This document shows positions 47,917-55,524 of a stretch of 64,000 nucleotides of DNA, piece after piece. The notes under the pieces are model-generated. The model was not told the origin of the DNA and made no database searches. It worked only from the letters and a program-made list of their open reading frames with translations. A program made the translations under genes and the position numbers. Each line of letters starts with the position of its first letter. Position 1 is the first letter of the stretch. The stretch comes from an uncultured Woeseiaceae bacterium (GTDB lineage Bacteria; Pseudomonadota; Gammaproteobacteria; Steroidobacterales; Woeseiaceae): contig CALZMQ010000008.1 in NCBI GenBank assembly GCA_945788625.1, positions 1-64,000 of the forward strand, in the 5' to 3' direction.

Positions 47917-49849
47917 AATTCGATTTAGTCCGGGCCGATTTCTATATGGCCTGACATTCGTGGTTGTGCTCCCTGCATACCTCGTCCTTTGGTCCGCGAG
48001 GCTGGGTCATCTCGCATTCCCCGATGTTCCGCAGGTTCCAGCGTTGGGCCAGGTCCTGGTTGTTTCAGGGTCACTCATCCTGCTTGCAGGCATGTGGGCC
48101 ATCGTGAAGCGGGGAGACGGCTTACCGATGAACGCCTATCCTCCCAAGCGTTATGTTCGAGATGGAGTTTACTTTTGGCTGTCACATCCAATCTACCTGG
48201 GCTTCTGTATCGGGTGTGCAGGTGTGTCAGTCCTGTTCGATTCAAGCCCGGGCTTGTGGGTGATAACACCGATTGTCACGTTGGCTAGCGTGGCGTTGGT
48301 CTGGGGTTATGAAAGGCCCGAACTCATAAGCAGATTCGGCGACGTCTATTTCGACCATTGGTTACGCTTGCCAACAGCAAGCTCTTCGCCGCCCGTGCTT
48401 CGGGACTTCGTATCGGTAGTCGTCCTGGTATTTCTGCCGTGGCTACTACTTTACGAGGGTGTTGCCAGCTACATCGGCGTGGTGGATCCCGTATGGGATT
48501 CGACTCTGCCGTTCGAAGAAAACCTGGCCTCATACGATCTTGCAGGCCTGCCCTACGTGCTGACTTATCCGTTCGTAGGGCTTGCGCCGTTTTTCGCAAG
48601 GACGAAGCGGGATCTTCGCGAATTCGCGGTCGCCGGACTTGTCGCCACGGCAATCGTGATTCCCTTTTACCTGACCTTGCCAATCATCGCCGAGTTTCGG
48701 CCGCTACAGCCCACCACGGTCTGGGGAGAACTGCTAATCCTGCAACAGGGCATTGATAATCCGGCCACAGCGTTTCCCGCATTCCATGTTACATGGACGT
48801 TTCTGGCAGCCAGGTTGTTCGCAGCACGGTATGCGCATGCGACAGCGATCATCTGGGGTGCTGCCTGGATTATGGCATTGGCCGCCTGGTTGAGCGGCAT
48901 GCATGCCATCCTCGACATATTCGGGGCGGTATTCGTTTACGTCGTAGTGGCATCCTACGGACGCGTCTGGAGAGCGATTCGTGGTTACGCCGAAAAAATC
49001 GCAAACTCCTGGCATGAATGGCGATTCGGTCCCGTACGTATCATCAATCACGGCTTTTACGCCGGACTTGCAGGTTTCGCTGGCTATGTCGTATTTGCCG
49101 GAATCCTTGGCCCGGCGAATTTGGCACCGTCTTTTCTCATTAGTATTTGTTCAATTGTGACGGCTGGAATATGGGCCCAGGTTATCGAAGGATCGGATAA
49201 GCTGCTGCGACCTTTCGGGTATTACGGCTCCGTGATCGGGGCCATCATCGGAGCCTTGATTGTCGAGCGCTGGACTGGTCTTTCGAGCTTCGTTTCTCTC
49301 GGGGCGATGTGCGTGGCTGCGCCTTTGATCCAGGCCCTCGGGCGGCTTCGTTGTTTGGTCCAGGGTTGCTGCCACGGTGCACCTGCTCCCGAAAATACGG
49401 GAATAAGAGTCACTGAGCCGAATTCCCGCGTATGCCATTTGGCCGATTTGCGTGGCGCGTCCATCCATCCGACACCGCTCTATTCGATCATCGGCAACGT
49501 GTTCATCGGGATGGTCGTATTCCGCATGGCGCGGGTGGGCGCCCCCGGTTCCGCTATCGTCGGTATCTACCTGGTCCTTTCCAGCGTAGCTCGATTTGTC
49601 GAAGAAACTTACCGCGGCGAGCCACAAACGCCAGTCTTCGGTGGCCTCAAGATCTACCAGTGGATTAGCATCGCTTTGTTGCTTGTTGGCAGTATTCTGA
49701 CAATGATTCCGAGCGCACCGGTTTCTTTCGATGGGGCAGCAACAAACTACATGACATGGATCTTCGCCCTCATTTTCGGTCTTGTGAGTGGAGCGGCGAT
49801 GGGCGTGGACTTCCCCGACTCCGACAAACGGTTCACGAGATTGACGTAA
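47894..49849 (+). CDS. Tri-domain membrane protein: ICMT-like + PAP2-like + Lgt-like
   Basis: A 651-residue polytopic inner-membrane protein. Part 1 (about 50-165) resembles isoprenylcysteine/phospholipid methyltransferases, with GVYFWLSHPIYLG (91-103) and ERPELISRFGDVYFDHW. Part 2 (about 165-360) resembles PAP2/inositol-phosphotransferase enzymes: FPAFHVTW (294-301) and SGMHAILDIFGA (334-345). Part 3 (about 380-605) resembles prolipoprotein diacylglyceryl transferase Lgt: GRLRCLVQGCCHG (483-495), HPTPLY (525-530) and RFVEETYRGEPQTP (567-580). The Lgt motif has Cys where E. coli Lgt has Asn146 and Glu151. It overlaps the lipocalin-like gene. An unusual lipid-linked modification enzyme is inferred; the substrate is unknown. 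Confidence 0.75.
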   Translation: MNASAGDKIRFSPGRFLYGLTFVVVLPAYLVLWSARLGHLAFPDVPQVPALGQVLVVSGSLILLAGMWAIVKRGDGLPMNAYPPKRYVRDGVYFWLSHPIYLGFCIGCAGVSVLFDSSPGLWVITPIVTLASVALVWGYERPELISRFGDVYFDHWLRLPTASSSPPVLRDFVSVVVLVFLPWLLLYEGVASYIGVVDPVWDSTLPFEENLASYDLAGLPYVLTYPFVGLAPFFARTKRDLREFAVAGLVATAIVIPFYLTLPIIAEFRPLQPTTVWGELLILQQGIDNPATAFPAFHVTWTFLAARLFAARYAHATAIIWGAAWIMALAAWLSGMHAILDIFGAVFVYVVVASYGRVWRAIRGYAEKIANSWHEWRFGPVRIINHGFYAGLAGFAGYVVFAGILGPANLAPSFLISICSIVTAGIWAQVIEGSDKLLRPFGYYGSVIGAIIGALIVERWTGLSSFVSLGAMCVAAPLIQALGRLRCLVQGCCHGAPAPENTGIRVTEPNSRVCHLADLRGASIHPTPLYSIIGNVFIGMVVFRMARVGAPGSAIVGIYLVLSSVARFVEETYRGEPQTPVFGGLKIYQWISIALLLVGSILTMIPSAPVSFDGAATNYMTWIFALIFGLVSGAAMGVDFPDSDKRFTRLT

Positions 49850-49887
49850 CCGACATCGCGTATTCGAGGGTAGACTGCACAGTACTT

Positions 49888-51252
49888 TCAACTATCTAAA
49901 ACAACGCGGAATACGGCGTCCAGCTTGTCGGCCATCTCCAGCATGTGCTTGCTCTCGACGATGAACGGTGGCGCAAGCAGGATATGCGCGCCACGCTTGC
50001 CGTCAACCGAGCCGCTGCCCGGGTAGCAGATAAGCCCTTCATGCATGGCGGTCGCTTTGAGTTTGGCGGCAATTTTTGCGGCCGCCGGAAACGGTTCTTT
50101 ACTCTGCTTGTCGGCGACAAATTCCAGCCCCGCGAAAAGTCCACGACTGCGGATGTCGCCGACATTCGGATGCGAACCGAAGCGTTCTCGCAGCAATGCG
50201 TGCAACTCCCGTCCTTTTGCTTTGACGTCGGTAAGCACGTCGTACTCGTCGAGGTATTTCTGCACCGCCACGCCGGCAGCGCAGGCCGTAGCGTGGCCGA
50301 TGTAAGTGTGCCCATGCACGAACCCGCCCGCCGTATCCAGTGCCTCGGCGATCGGCTGGCGGACCAGCGCCGCTGCGATTGGCTGATAACCCCCGCCAAG
50401 GCCCTTGGCCATGGTGACTATGTCCGGGATGATCCGGTCCACTTCGTGTGCAAAGAAATCCCCGCAGCGTCCGGAACCGCACATCACCTCGTCCACAATT
50501 AACAGGATGTTGCGTTCGGAGCATATTCGGCGGATCTCGCTGAAGTATCCGTCAACCGCCGGAACGACGCCGAGCGTCGCACCGACAATGGGCTCCGCGA
50601 TAAAGGCCGCGATCTTGTCCTCGCCAAATTCGTCGATCGCCTTTTCGAGTTCGGCTGCGGCACGCAAGCCGTAGGCGGTCTCCGTCTCATCCTCGTTCTT
50701 GTGACGATACGCATAACACGGTGCGATGCGTGGCCAGTCATGGATGACGTTTTCGTAGGCCAGCCGACGAAACGCACTGCCGCTGACAGACAGCGCACCC
50801 ATCGTGTTGCCGTGGTAGCTGAAATGGCGGCTGATCACCGCTGTTTTTTCGGGTTGGTTCCTGGCGCGCCAGTATTGCCAGGCAAGTTTGAGAGCCGTCT
50901 CGTTGGCTTCCGATCCGCCGGAGGAGAAATACACCCTGGCGCCGGGTTCGGCGAATCTTTCCGACAAGCGACGCGCCAGGTCTTCCTGCGGCTCGTTCGT
51001 AAAAAAACCGGTATGAGCGAACGCGAGGCGGTCGATCTGCTCTTTAATCGCGGCGATCACATCCTTGTGGCCGTGGCCCAGGCACGATACGGCGGCGCCG
51101 CCGCTCATATCCAGGTACCGCATGCCGGCAGAGTCTATGAGATACATGCCTTCCGTGCGGTCTGCCACAGGATAATCAACCCCGGCTTCCCTGTAGAAAA
51201 CTGACGACACAGTTGATTCCGCCTCTCTCAGTTGCAAGTTGCTTGCTGCCAA
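49888..51252 (-). CDS. Class III aminotransferase (PLP-dependent)
   Basis: A 454-residue fold-type I enzyme. PLP residues are visible: the SSGGSEANETALKLA loop (110-124), SRHFSYHGNTMGALS, the LIVDEVMCGSGRCGDF motif with the cofactor-binding Asp, and the Schiff-base lysine K283 in VTMAKGLGGGYQP. It belongs with omega-amino acid or diamine-type transaminases; the amino donor cannot be read. It is convergent with the tri-domain gene and divergent from an M20 amidohydrolase. Confidence 0.9.
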   Translation of the reverse strand: MAASNLQLREAESTVSSVFYREAGVDYPVADRTEGMYLIDSAGMRYLDMSGGAAVSCLGHGHKDVIAAIKEQIDRLAFAHTGFFTNEPQEDLARRLSERFAEPGARVYFSSGGSEANETALKLAWQYWRARNQPEKTAVISRHFSYHGNTMGALSVSGSAFRRLAYENVIHDWPRIAPCYAYRHKNEDETETAYGLRAAAELEKAIDEFGEDKIAAFIAEPIVGATLGVVPAVDGYFSEIRRICSERNILLIVDEVMCGSGRCGDFFAHEVDRIIPDIVTMAKGLGGGYQPIAAALVRQPIAEALDTAGGFVHGHTYIGHATACAAGVAVQKYLDEYDVLTDVKAKGRELHALLRERFGSHPNVGDIRSRGLFAGLEFVADKQSKEPFPAAAKIAAKLKATAMHEGLICYPGSGSVDGKRGAHILLAPPFIVESKHMLEMADKLDAVFRVVLDS

Positions 51253-51258
51253 AGTGTA

Positions 51259-51300
51259 ACAGCCGGCACGAAGATCGCCGTGGCAGCCAGTGCCGGCTGT
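51259..51300. repeat. Perfect 10-bp inverted repeat in a divergent promoter region
   Basis: ACAGCCGGCA (51259-51268) and TGCCGGCTGT (51291-51300) are exact reverse complements 22 bases apart, between the divergent aminotransferase and M20 genes. It could be a regulator binding site shared by both promoters or an mRNA hairpin in the M20 leader. Confidence 0.5.
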
Positions 51301-51363
51301 CGTGTATTGTTGCGGCAGCTATCCTGCATGGCAAGCAAATCAATATCCCTGGAGCACCGCCGC

Positions 51364-52794
51364 ATGAGAATAACCCGATTCGTATTCGTACTGGTATTCA
51401 TGGCAGCGCAGTCGCCCCTCGTGCTGGCTGACGATGCAGACGATGTGCTGAGTTTCGTCGACTCGAGGTATGCGCAAATCTCGGAACTCGCGCGGACCAT
51501 CTGGGAATACGCAGAGGTCGGATACCTCGAGGAAAAGAGCAGCGCCCTGTTGGCTGAGACTCTGCGCGCCGAAGGCTTCGAAATCGACATGGGCGTAGCC
51601 GGCATTCCGACGGCTTTTATCGCGAGCTATGGCGAGTCCGGCCCGGTCATCGGGCTGCTGGCGGAATTCGATGCGCTGCCCGGCATCAGCCAGGATGCCG
51701 TTGCCGAGCGCAGTCCCCTCGCCGACAAGCCGGCAGGCCATGCCTGCGGCCATAACCTGTTCGGCGCCGGCTCGGTTGGTGCGGCCATTGCAGTCAAAGA
51801 CTGGCTCGAGCGCACCGGAACGCCGGGTACGGTTCGTCTTTACGGCACGCCGGCCGAGGAAGGCGGAAGTGGCAAAGTCTACCTCGTGCGTGACGGAGCA
51901 TTCGACGATGTCGACATCGTCCTGCACTGGCACGCCGATGACGAAAATTCGGCGAAGTCACAACCCAATCTTGCAAATCGTTCGGCCAAGTTTCGATTCA
52001 CGGGAATATCCGCGCATGCCGCGGGCGCACCGGATAAGGCGCGCTCCGCTCTCGACGGCGTGGAGGCCATGAATTACATGACGAACCTGATGCGCGAGCA
52101 CGTGCCGCAGGACACGCGCATTCACTACGTCATTACGCACGGTGGCTCGGCGCCGAACGTCGTGCCCGATTTCGCCGAGGTGTTCTATTACCTTCGCCAT
52201 CCCGAAGCGAACAAGGTACTGGAGCTATGGCAGCGCCTGGAAGCCGCGGCGCTCGGCGCGGCCCAGGGAACCGACACCGAGGTCGATTGGGAAATCATCC
52301 ACGGCAACAACCCGCTCCTGATCAACGAAACGCTGCAGAAGATGATGGACGAAAAACTGCGGCGCGTCGGTGGCGTTCAATACACCCGGGCAGAGCAGAA
52401 ATTTGCAGAAGAAATTCACGCGACGTTTGCCGAACCGAAATATGAACTCGGTTCACAATCCGATGTGCAGCCTTACGAAGTGTCACTGGGGCACGGCTCG
52501 ACCGACGTCGGCGACGTTTCGCAAGTCGTGCCTACTGCCGGACTGCGGGTCGCGACCTGGGTCCCGGGCACGTCCGGACACAGTTGGCAGGCAGTCGCCG
52601 CGAGTGGCACGAGCATCGGATTCAAGGGTGCGCAGGTGGCAGCCAAGGCGCTGGCGCTGAGTGCGATAGAGCTGTTCGAAAACAAGGAACTTCGCGATGC
52701 GGCACGGGCGGAGTTCGACGAACGCCGCGGCGACGACTTCGAATACAAGCCTCTGTTGGGCGATCGCGATCCGCCGCTGGACTATCGCCGGTAG
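51364..52794 (+). CDS. Secreted M20-family amidohydrolase (AbgB-like)
   Basis: A 476-residue zinc hydrolase with an N-terminal signal peptide ending about SPLVLADD, so periplasmic. ATG 51364 was chosen because the signal peptide begins there; the frame is open further upstream without meaning. The metal-binding GHACGHNLFGAGSV motif, the catalytic GTPAEEGGSGKVYLV glutamate pair and the dimerisation domain are present. M20D relatives cleave N-acyl or aminobenzoyl-glutamate type amides. It is divergent from a class III aminotransferase, suggesting an amino-compound catabolic pair. Confidence 0.88.
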   Translation: MRITRFVFVLVFMAAQSPLVLADDADDVLSFVDSRYAQISELARTIWEYAEVGYLEEKSSALLAETLRAEGFEIDMGVAGIPTAFIASYGESGPVIGLLAEFDALPGISQDAVAERSPLADKPAGHACGHNLFGAGSVGAAIAVKDWLERTGTPGTVRLYGTPAEEGGSGKVYLVRDGAFDDVDIVLHWHADDENSAKSQPNLANRSAKFRFTGISAHAAGAPDKARSALDGVEAMNYMTNLMREHVPQDTRIHYVITHGGSAPNVVPDFAEVFYYLRHPEANKVLELWQRLEAAALGAAQGTDTEVDWEIIHGNNPLLINETLQKMMDEKLRRVGGVQYTRAEQKFAEEIHATFAEPKYELGSQSDVQPYEVSLGHGSTDVGDVSQVVPTAGLRVATWVPGTSGHSWQAVAASGTSIGFKGAQVAAKALALSAIELFENKELRDAARAEFDERRGDDFEYKPLLGDRDPPLDYRR

Positions 52795-53064
52795 TTCCCG
52801 CTCGAGTACGGGGTAGCGACACGATCCCGATCAAAGCCCTGAACGTCTGTCAGGTCCCTGACACTCGTCATTCATCACAATCCGCGCTTGCCTCGAGCGC
52901 GGCGAAAATCGCGTGTTGTACATAATACGCATCTCTTTGCCGACATTGCCGCTGCCCCATTTCCCTTCAGCTGGGCTTCAGCATTGGTCATGGAAACTGC
53001 GGTAATCCCACCGCCGGGCCCTGCGCCCTGCGGCCGAATCCATGAACAGACAGAGGACAGTCTT

Positions 53065-53619
53065 ATGAAAGCAGCAAAAGCGAAGTCGATCGCCGTGTTC
53101 GTCACACTGGCATTGACGCCCCTGAGTGCACTTGCGGACAGCGGCTTCTATTTCGGCGGCAGCGTCGGCTCGGCGACGATCAAGGAAGATTTCAGCGGAT
53201 TGAACATCGATACTGACAGCACACCGTACAGATTCACGGTCGGCTGGCAATTCAACGACTTTTTCTCACTGGAGGGCGGCTATCACAATTTCGGGAAATT
53301 TGATGAACGCGTCGACGTAAGCGGCTCACCGGTCGACCTGCGATTGCAAGCCGACGGTTTCACGCTGGGCGCCACAGGCAGTATCCCGCTTGGCAACAGC
53401 ATGTCACTGTTCGGGCGCGGCGGCGCTTTCTTCTGGGACGGCGACGCGATACTCGACAACATCACACTGGCACGCCCTGAAGATTCCAACCTGTATCTTG
53501 GCGGCGGTGCGACCGTTTCATTTACCGAAAGGCTCAAACTTGTTGGCGACTGGACCCGTTACGAACTCGAGGACACCGAAAGTGACGTCATTTCGCTCGG
53601 ATTTACGTATCGTTTCTGA
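53065..53619 (+). CDS. Outer-membrane beta-barrel protein (OmpA/OmpW-like)
   Basis: A 184-residue protein with a Sec signal peptide (MKAAKAKSIAVFVTLALTPLS to ALADS) and a predicted 8-stranded barrel of alternating hydrophobic residues. It starts GFYFGGSVGSATIKEDFSG, has RFTVGWQFNDFFSLEGGYH and ends in a C-terminal YRF as required for BAM recognition. No OmpA peptidoglycan-binding domain follows. The 270-base upstream gap shows a possible CATAAT -10 near 52921 but no secure promoter or gene. Confidence 0.85.
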   Translation: MKAAKAKSIAVFVTLALTPLSALADSGFYFGGSVGSATIKEDFSGLNIDTDSTPYRFTVGWQFNDFFSLEGGYHNFGKFDERVDVSGSPVDLRLQADGFTLGATGSIPLGNSMSLFGRGGAFFWDGDAILDNITLARPEDSNLYLGGGATVSFTERLKLVGDWTRYELEDTESDVISLGFTYRF

Positions 53620-53631
53620 CGCGGGACAAAA

Positions 53632-53657
53632 GGCCGGTGCCATTGATGGCGCCGGCC
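53632..53657 (-). terminator. Terminator of the receiver-TM gene (possibly bidirectional)
   Basis: GGCCGG (53632-53637) pairs with CCGGCC (53652-53657), with inner GCCA/TGGC pairs. On the minus strand it is followed by TTTTGT. It lies between the convergent barrel and receiver-TM genes. Confidence 0.65.
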
Positions 53658-53691
53658 GAATGCTGTCATGCCCGGCTGCAGGACGTCGCTG

Positions 53692-55017
53692 TCAACGTGC
53701 ATCCGGATAGAGCGACACATCGACACGGTTGTTGCTTGCCGCAATTTCGTTCCAGGCCGATGCCGTGACTCCCGCGGTACTTCCAGGGTAGGCCAGCAGC
53801 GGGCTCGAGTTTCCGAGCGAGATAATCTCGTAACGAATTCTGCCGCCCGTTCGTTCGTCTGCCAGGTTGATGAAGTTTGCGAAGGCGACAGATTGTCGAA
53901 GCCCCAGGTCGTAAGCAACGCCTGGTTCGAATCCGATTCGGTCGCAATCAACCGCGGCAATGTCCGTGGCCGGTAGCGTGTAACCGTCAGGCCCGGCAAA
54001 CGACATGCAGAAGTTGCCGACGTGAGACTCAAGCCGCACGACGCCGTGGAAATCGAGTTGTGCGAGGTGATCGGACAATTTCGCAATCACGGTAAGTCGT
54101 GAGTTGCCCATCGGCAACTCGTCGATACCGTACAGCGAAGACTGGTTCGCGGCCCATTCGATGGATTCCAGCGCAACCGCGTAAGCAGAGTCGAGCGCCC
54201 GCCGGTAATCGCTCAGCTGCTGTTGCAGCTGCAGAGAGTCCTGCGATTCGAAGGCGTTGCGTTGCTCCAGCTGGCGCTGCAGCCCGGCGTTTTGTTGCTG
54301 AATCTCCTGCCGGCTCTGCTCGCTGCGCCAATACAGCGAAGCGAAGATCATCGCGATAACCGCCAGTACAGCCACGACAATTCGCAATGGAGCTGGCATG
54401 TAGCTCGGCGGCCCCGCCTTCCCGGCGTGAGCATCGTCGGCGTCGGGGGATCGAATTTCATCGACGACGCGGGCAGCGATTTTCTCTTCGGTGTCGTGCA
54501 GATCGCGACGCAGTATGGCGCGCTGTTGGTCGAAGAGTTCCTGGATCAGGAAACTCAGATCCTGGTCAACCTTGTCGAGCACGGAGTAGGTGCCGCTGGA
54601 GTCCTTCGCAACGGCATCTTCGTCGTGTTCCCGCCGTTCCGCATCCGCGCCGATGACACGCAGTGACTGGAGTACCTTCGACAATTCGACAGGTTCGACC
54701 TGTTTGGGCAATACGCCGACCGCACCCAGTGCCCGCGCCTGCCCGACGTACAGCTCACCCTCCTGGGCGGTGTACATCATGATCGGGATGGTCGCTGTAG
54801 CCGGGTTCTTCTTAATCGCGGAAACGGCCTCGAAGCCGTCCATCCCCGGCATCATGTGATCCATGAAAATGATGTCCGGTCTGTTGTCGCTGAGGTAGGC
54901 CAGGGCGTCCTCGGCCGATCCTGCAGTATCCACTTCGAGGGCGTGCGTCTCGAGCATTTTTTGCAGCACGATCCGGGCAGTCCTGGAATCGTCGACAATT
55001 AGAGCCACTTTGCTCAC
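53692..55017 (-). CDS. Receiver domain fused to a transmembrane segment and periplasmic domain
   Basis: A 441-residue protein. GTG 55017 is favoured over ATG 55113 because GAGGGA lies upstream and the protein then starts MSKVALIVDDSRTAR. The receiver (1-122) has D9/D10, phospho-acceptor D53, T83 and K105. A linker follows, then a membrane helix (211-230), a coiled coil (about 232-280) and a roughly 150-residue periplasmic region with no family I can name (faintly OmpA-like). No output or kinase domain is seen. The receiver may pass a phosphorylation signal to the periplasm or anchor it to the membrane. No partner kinase is adjacent. Confidence 0.8.
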   Translation of the reverse strand: MSKVALIVDDSRTARIVLQKMLETHALEVDTAGSAEDALAYLSDNRPDIIFMDHMMPGMDGFEAVSAIKKNPATATIPIMMYTAQEGELYVGQARALGAVGVLPKQVEPVELSKVLQSLRVIGADAERREHDEDAVAKDSSGTYSVLDKVDQDLSFLIQELFDQQRAILRRDLHDTEEKIAARVVDEIRSPDADDAHAGKAGPPSYMPAPLRIVVAVLAVIAMIFASLYWRSEQSRQEIQQQNAGLQRQLEQRNAFESQDSLQLQQQLSDYRRALDSAYAVALESIEWAANQSSLYGIDELPMGNSRLTVIAKLSDHLAQLDFHGVVRLESHVGNFCMSFAGPDGYTLPATDIAAVDCDRIGFEPGVAYDLGLRQSVAFANFINLADERTGGRIRYEIISLGNSSPLLAYPGSTAGVTASAWNEIAASNNRVDVSLYPDAR

Positions 55018-55185
55018 CGATGGTCCCTCGTTTGACGCTTGCCGGCCCGATGGTACTACGAACGGAGCCGACGTGTTCGGGTCGAGACCGGCATTATCGC
55101 GCGTCGCCAGCAATTCTCGAGACGCCTGCTATTCTTGAATAAAGGGGGTGCAACGCAACGTCAACTCAAACGAACGGGAGATGTC

Positions 55186-55413
55186 ATGATTGATCTTATC
55201 CGAGCGTGGCGGGACCACGCCGCCTACGGTCAACGCACTTTGGGTTTTGCTCTGGCACTGCTTTGTGCCGAATTCTTTTACAGGTTCCACAGCTTCGCAC
55301 TTGAATGTGTTGCGTTCCTGGCAACCTGGCTCGTGCTCGATATCGCGATCGAAGCGATTGCCGGTCGGCCTGCGACAATGTCCGCCAGGTCAGAAACCAA
55401 CAGGCCGGGCTAG
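55186..55413 (+). CDS. Small membrane protein, unknown function
   Basis: A 75-residue ORF with a GGGAG ribosome site 5 bases before ATG 55186. A basic/polar start (MIDLIRAWRDHAAYGQ) is followed by one or two hydrophobic helices (about 18-57) and a polar tail. It lies between the divergent receiver-TM gene and the BNR-propeller gene. No family was recognised, but the ribosome site and composition support expression. Confidence 0.55.
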   Translation: MIDLIRAWRDHAAYGQRTLGFALALLCAEFFYRFHSFALECVAFLATWLVLDIAIEAIAGRPATMSARSETNRPG

Positions 55414-55524
55414 CTCCGGCAGAACACGTCACCAAAAGGGCACTGCGGCGAATCGCAGGTATTGCCGTTTTGGCTGTTTGTCTTTCCAATGGATTCGTCA
55501 TTCGTGTAAGAGAAGGAGATTTCG

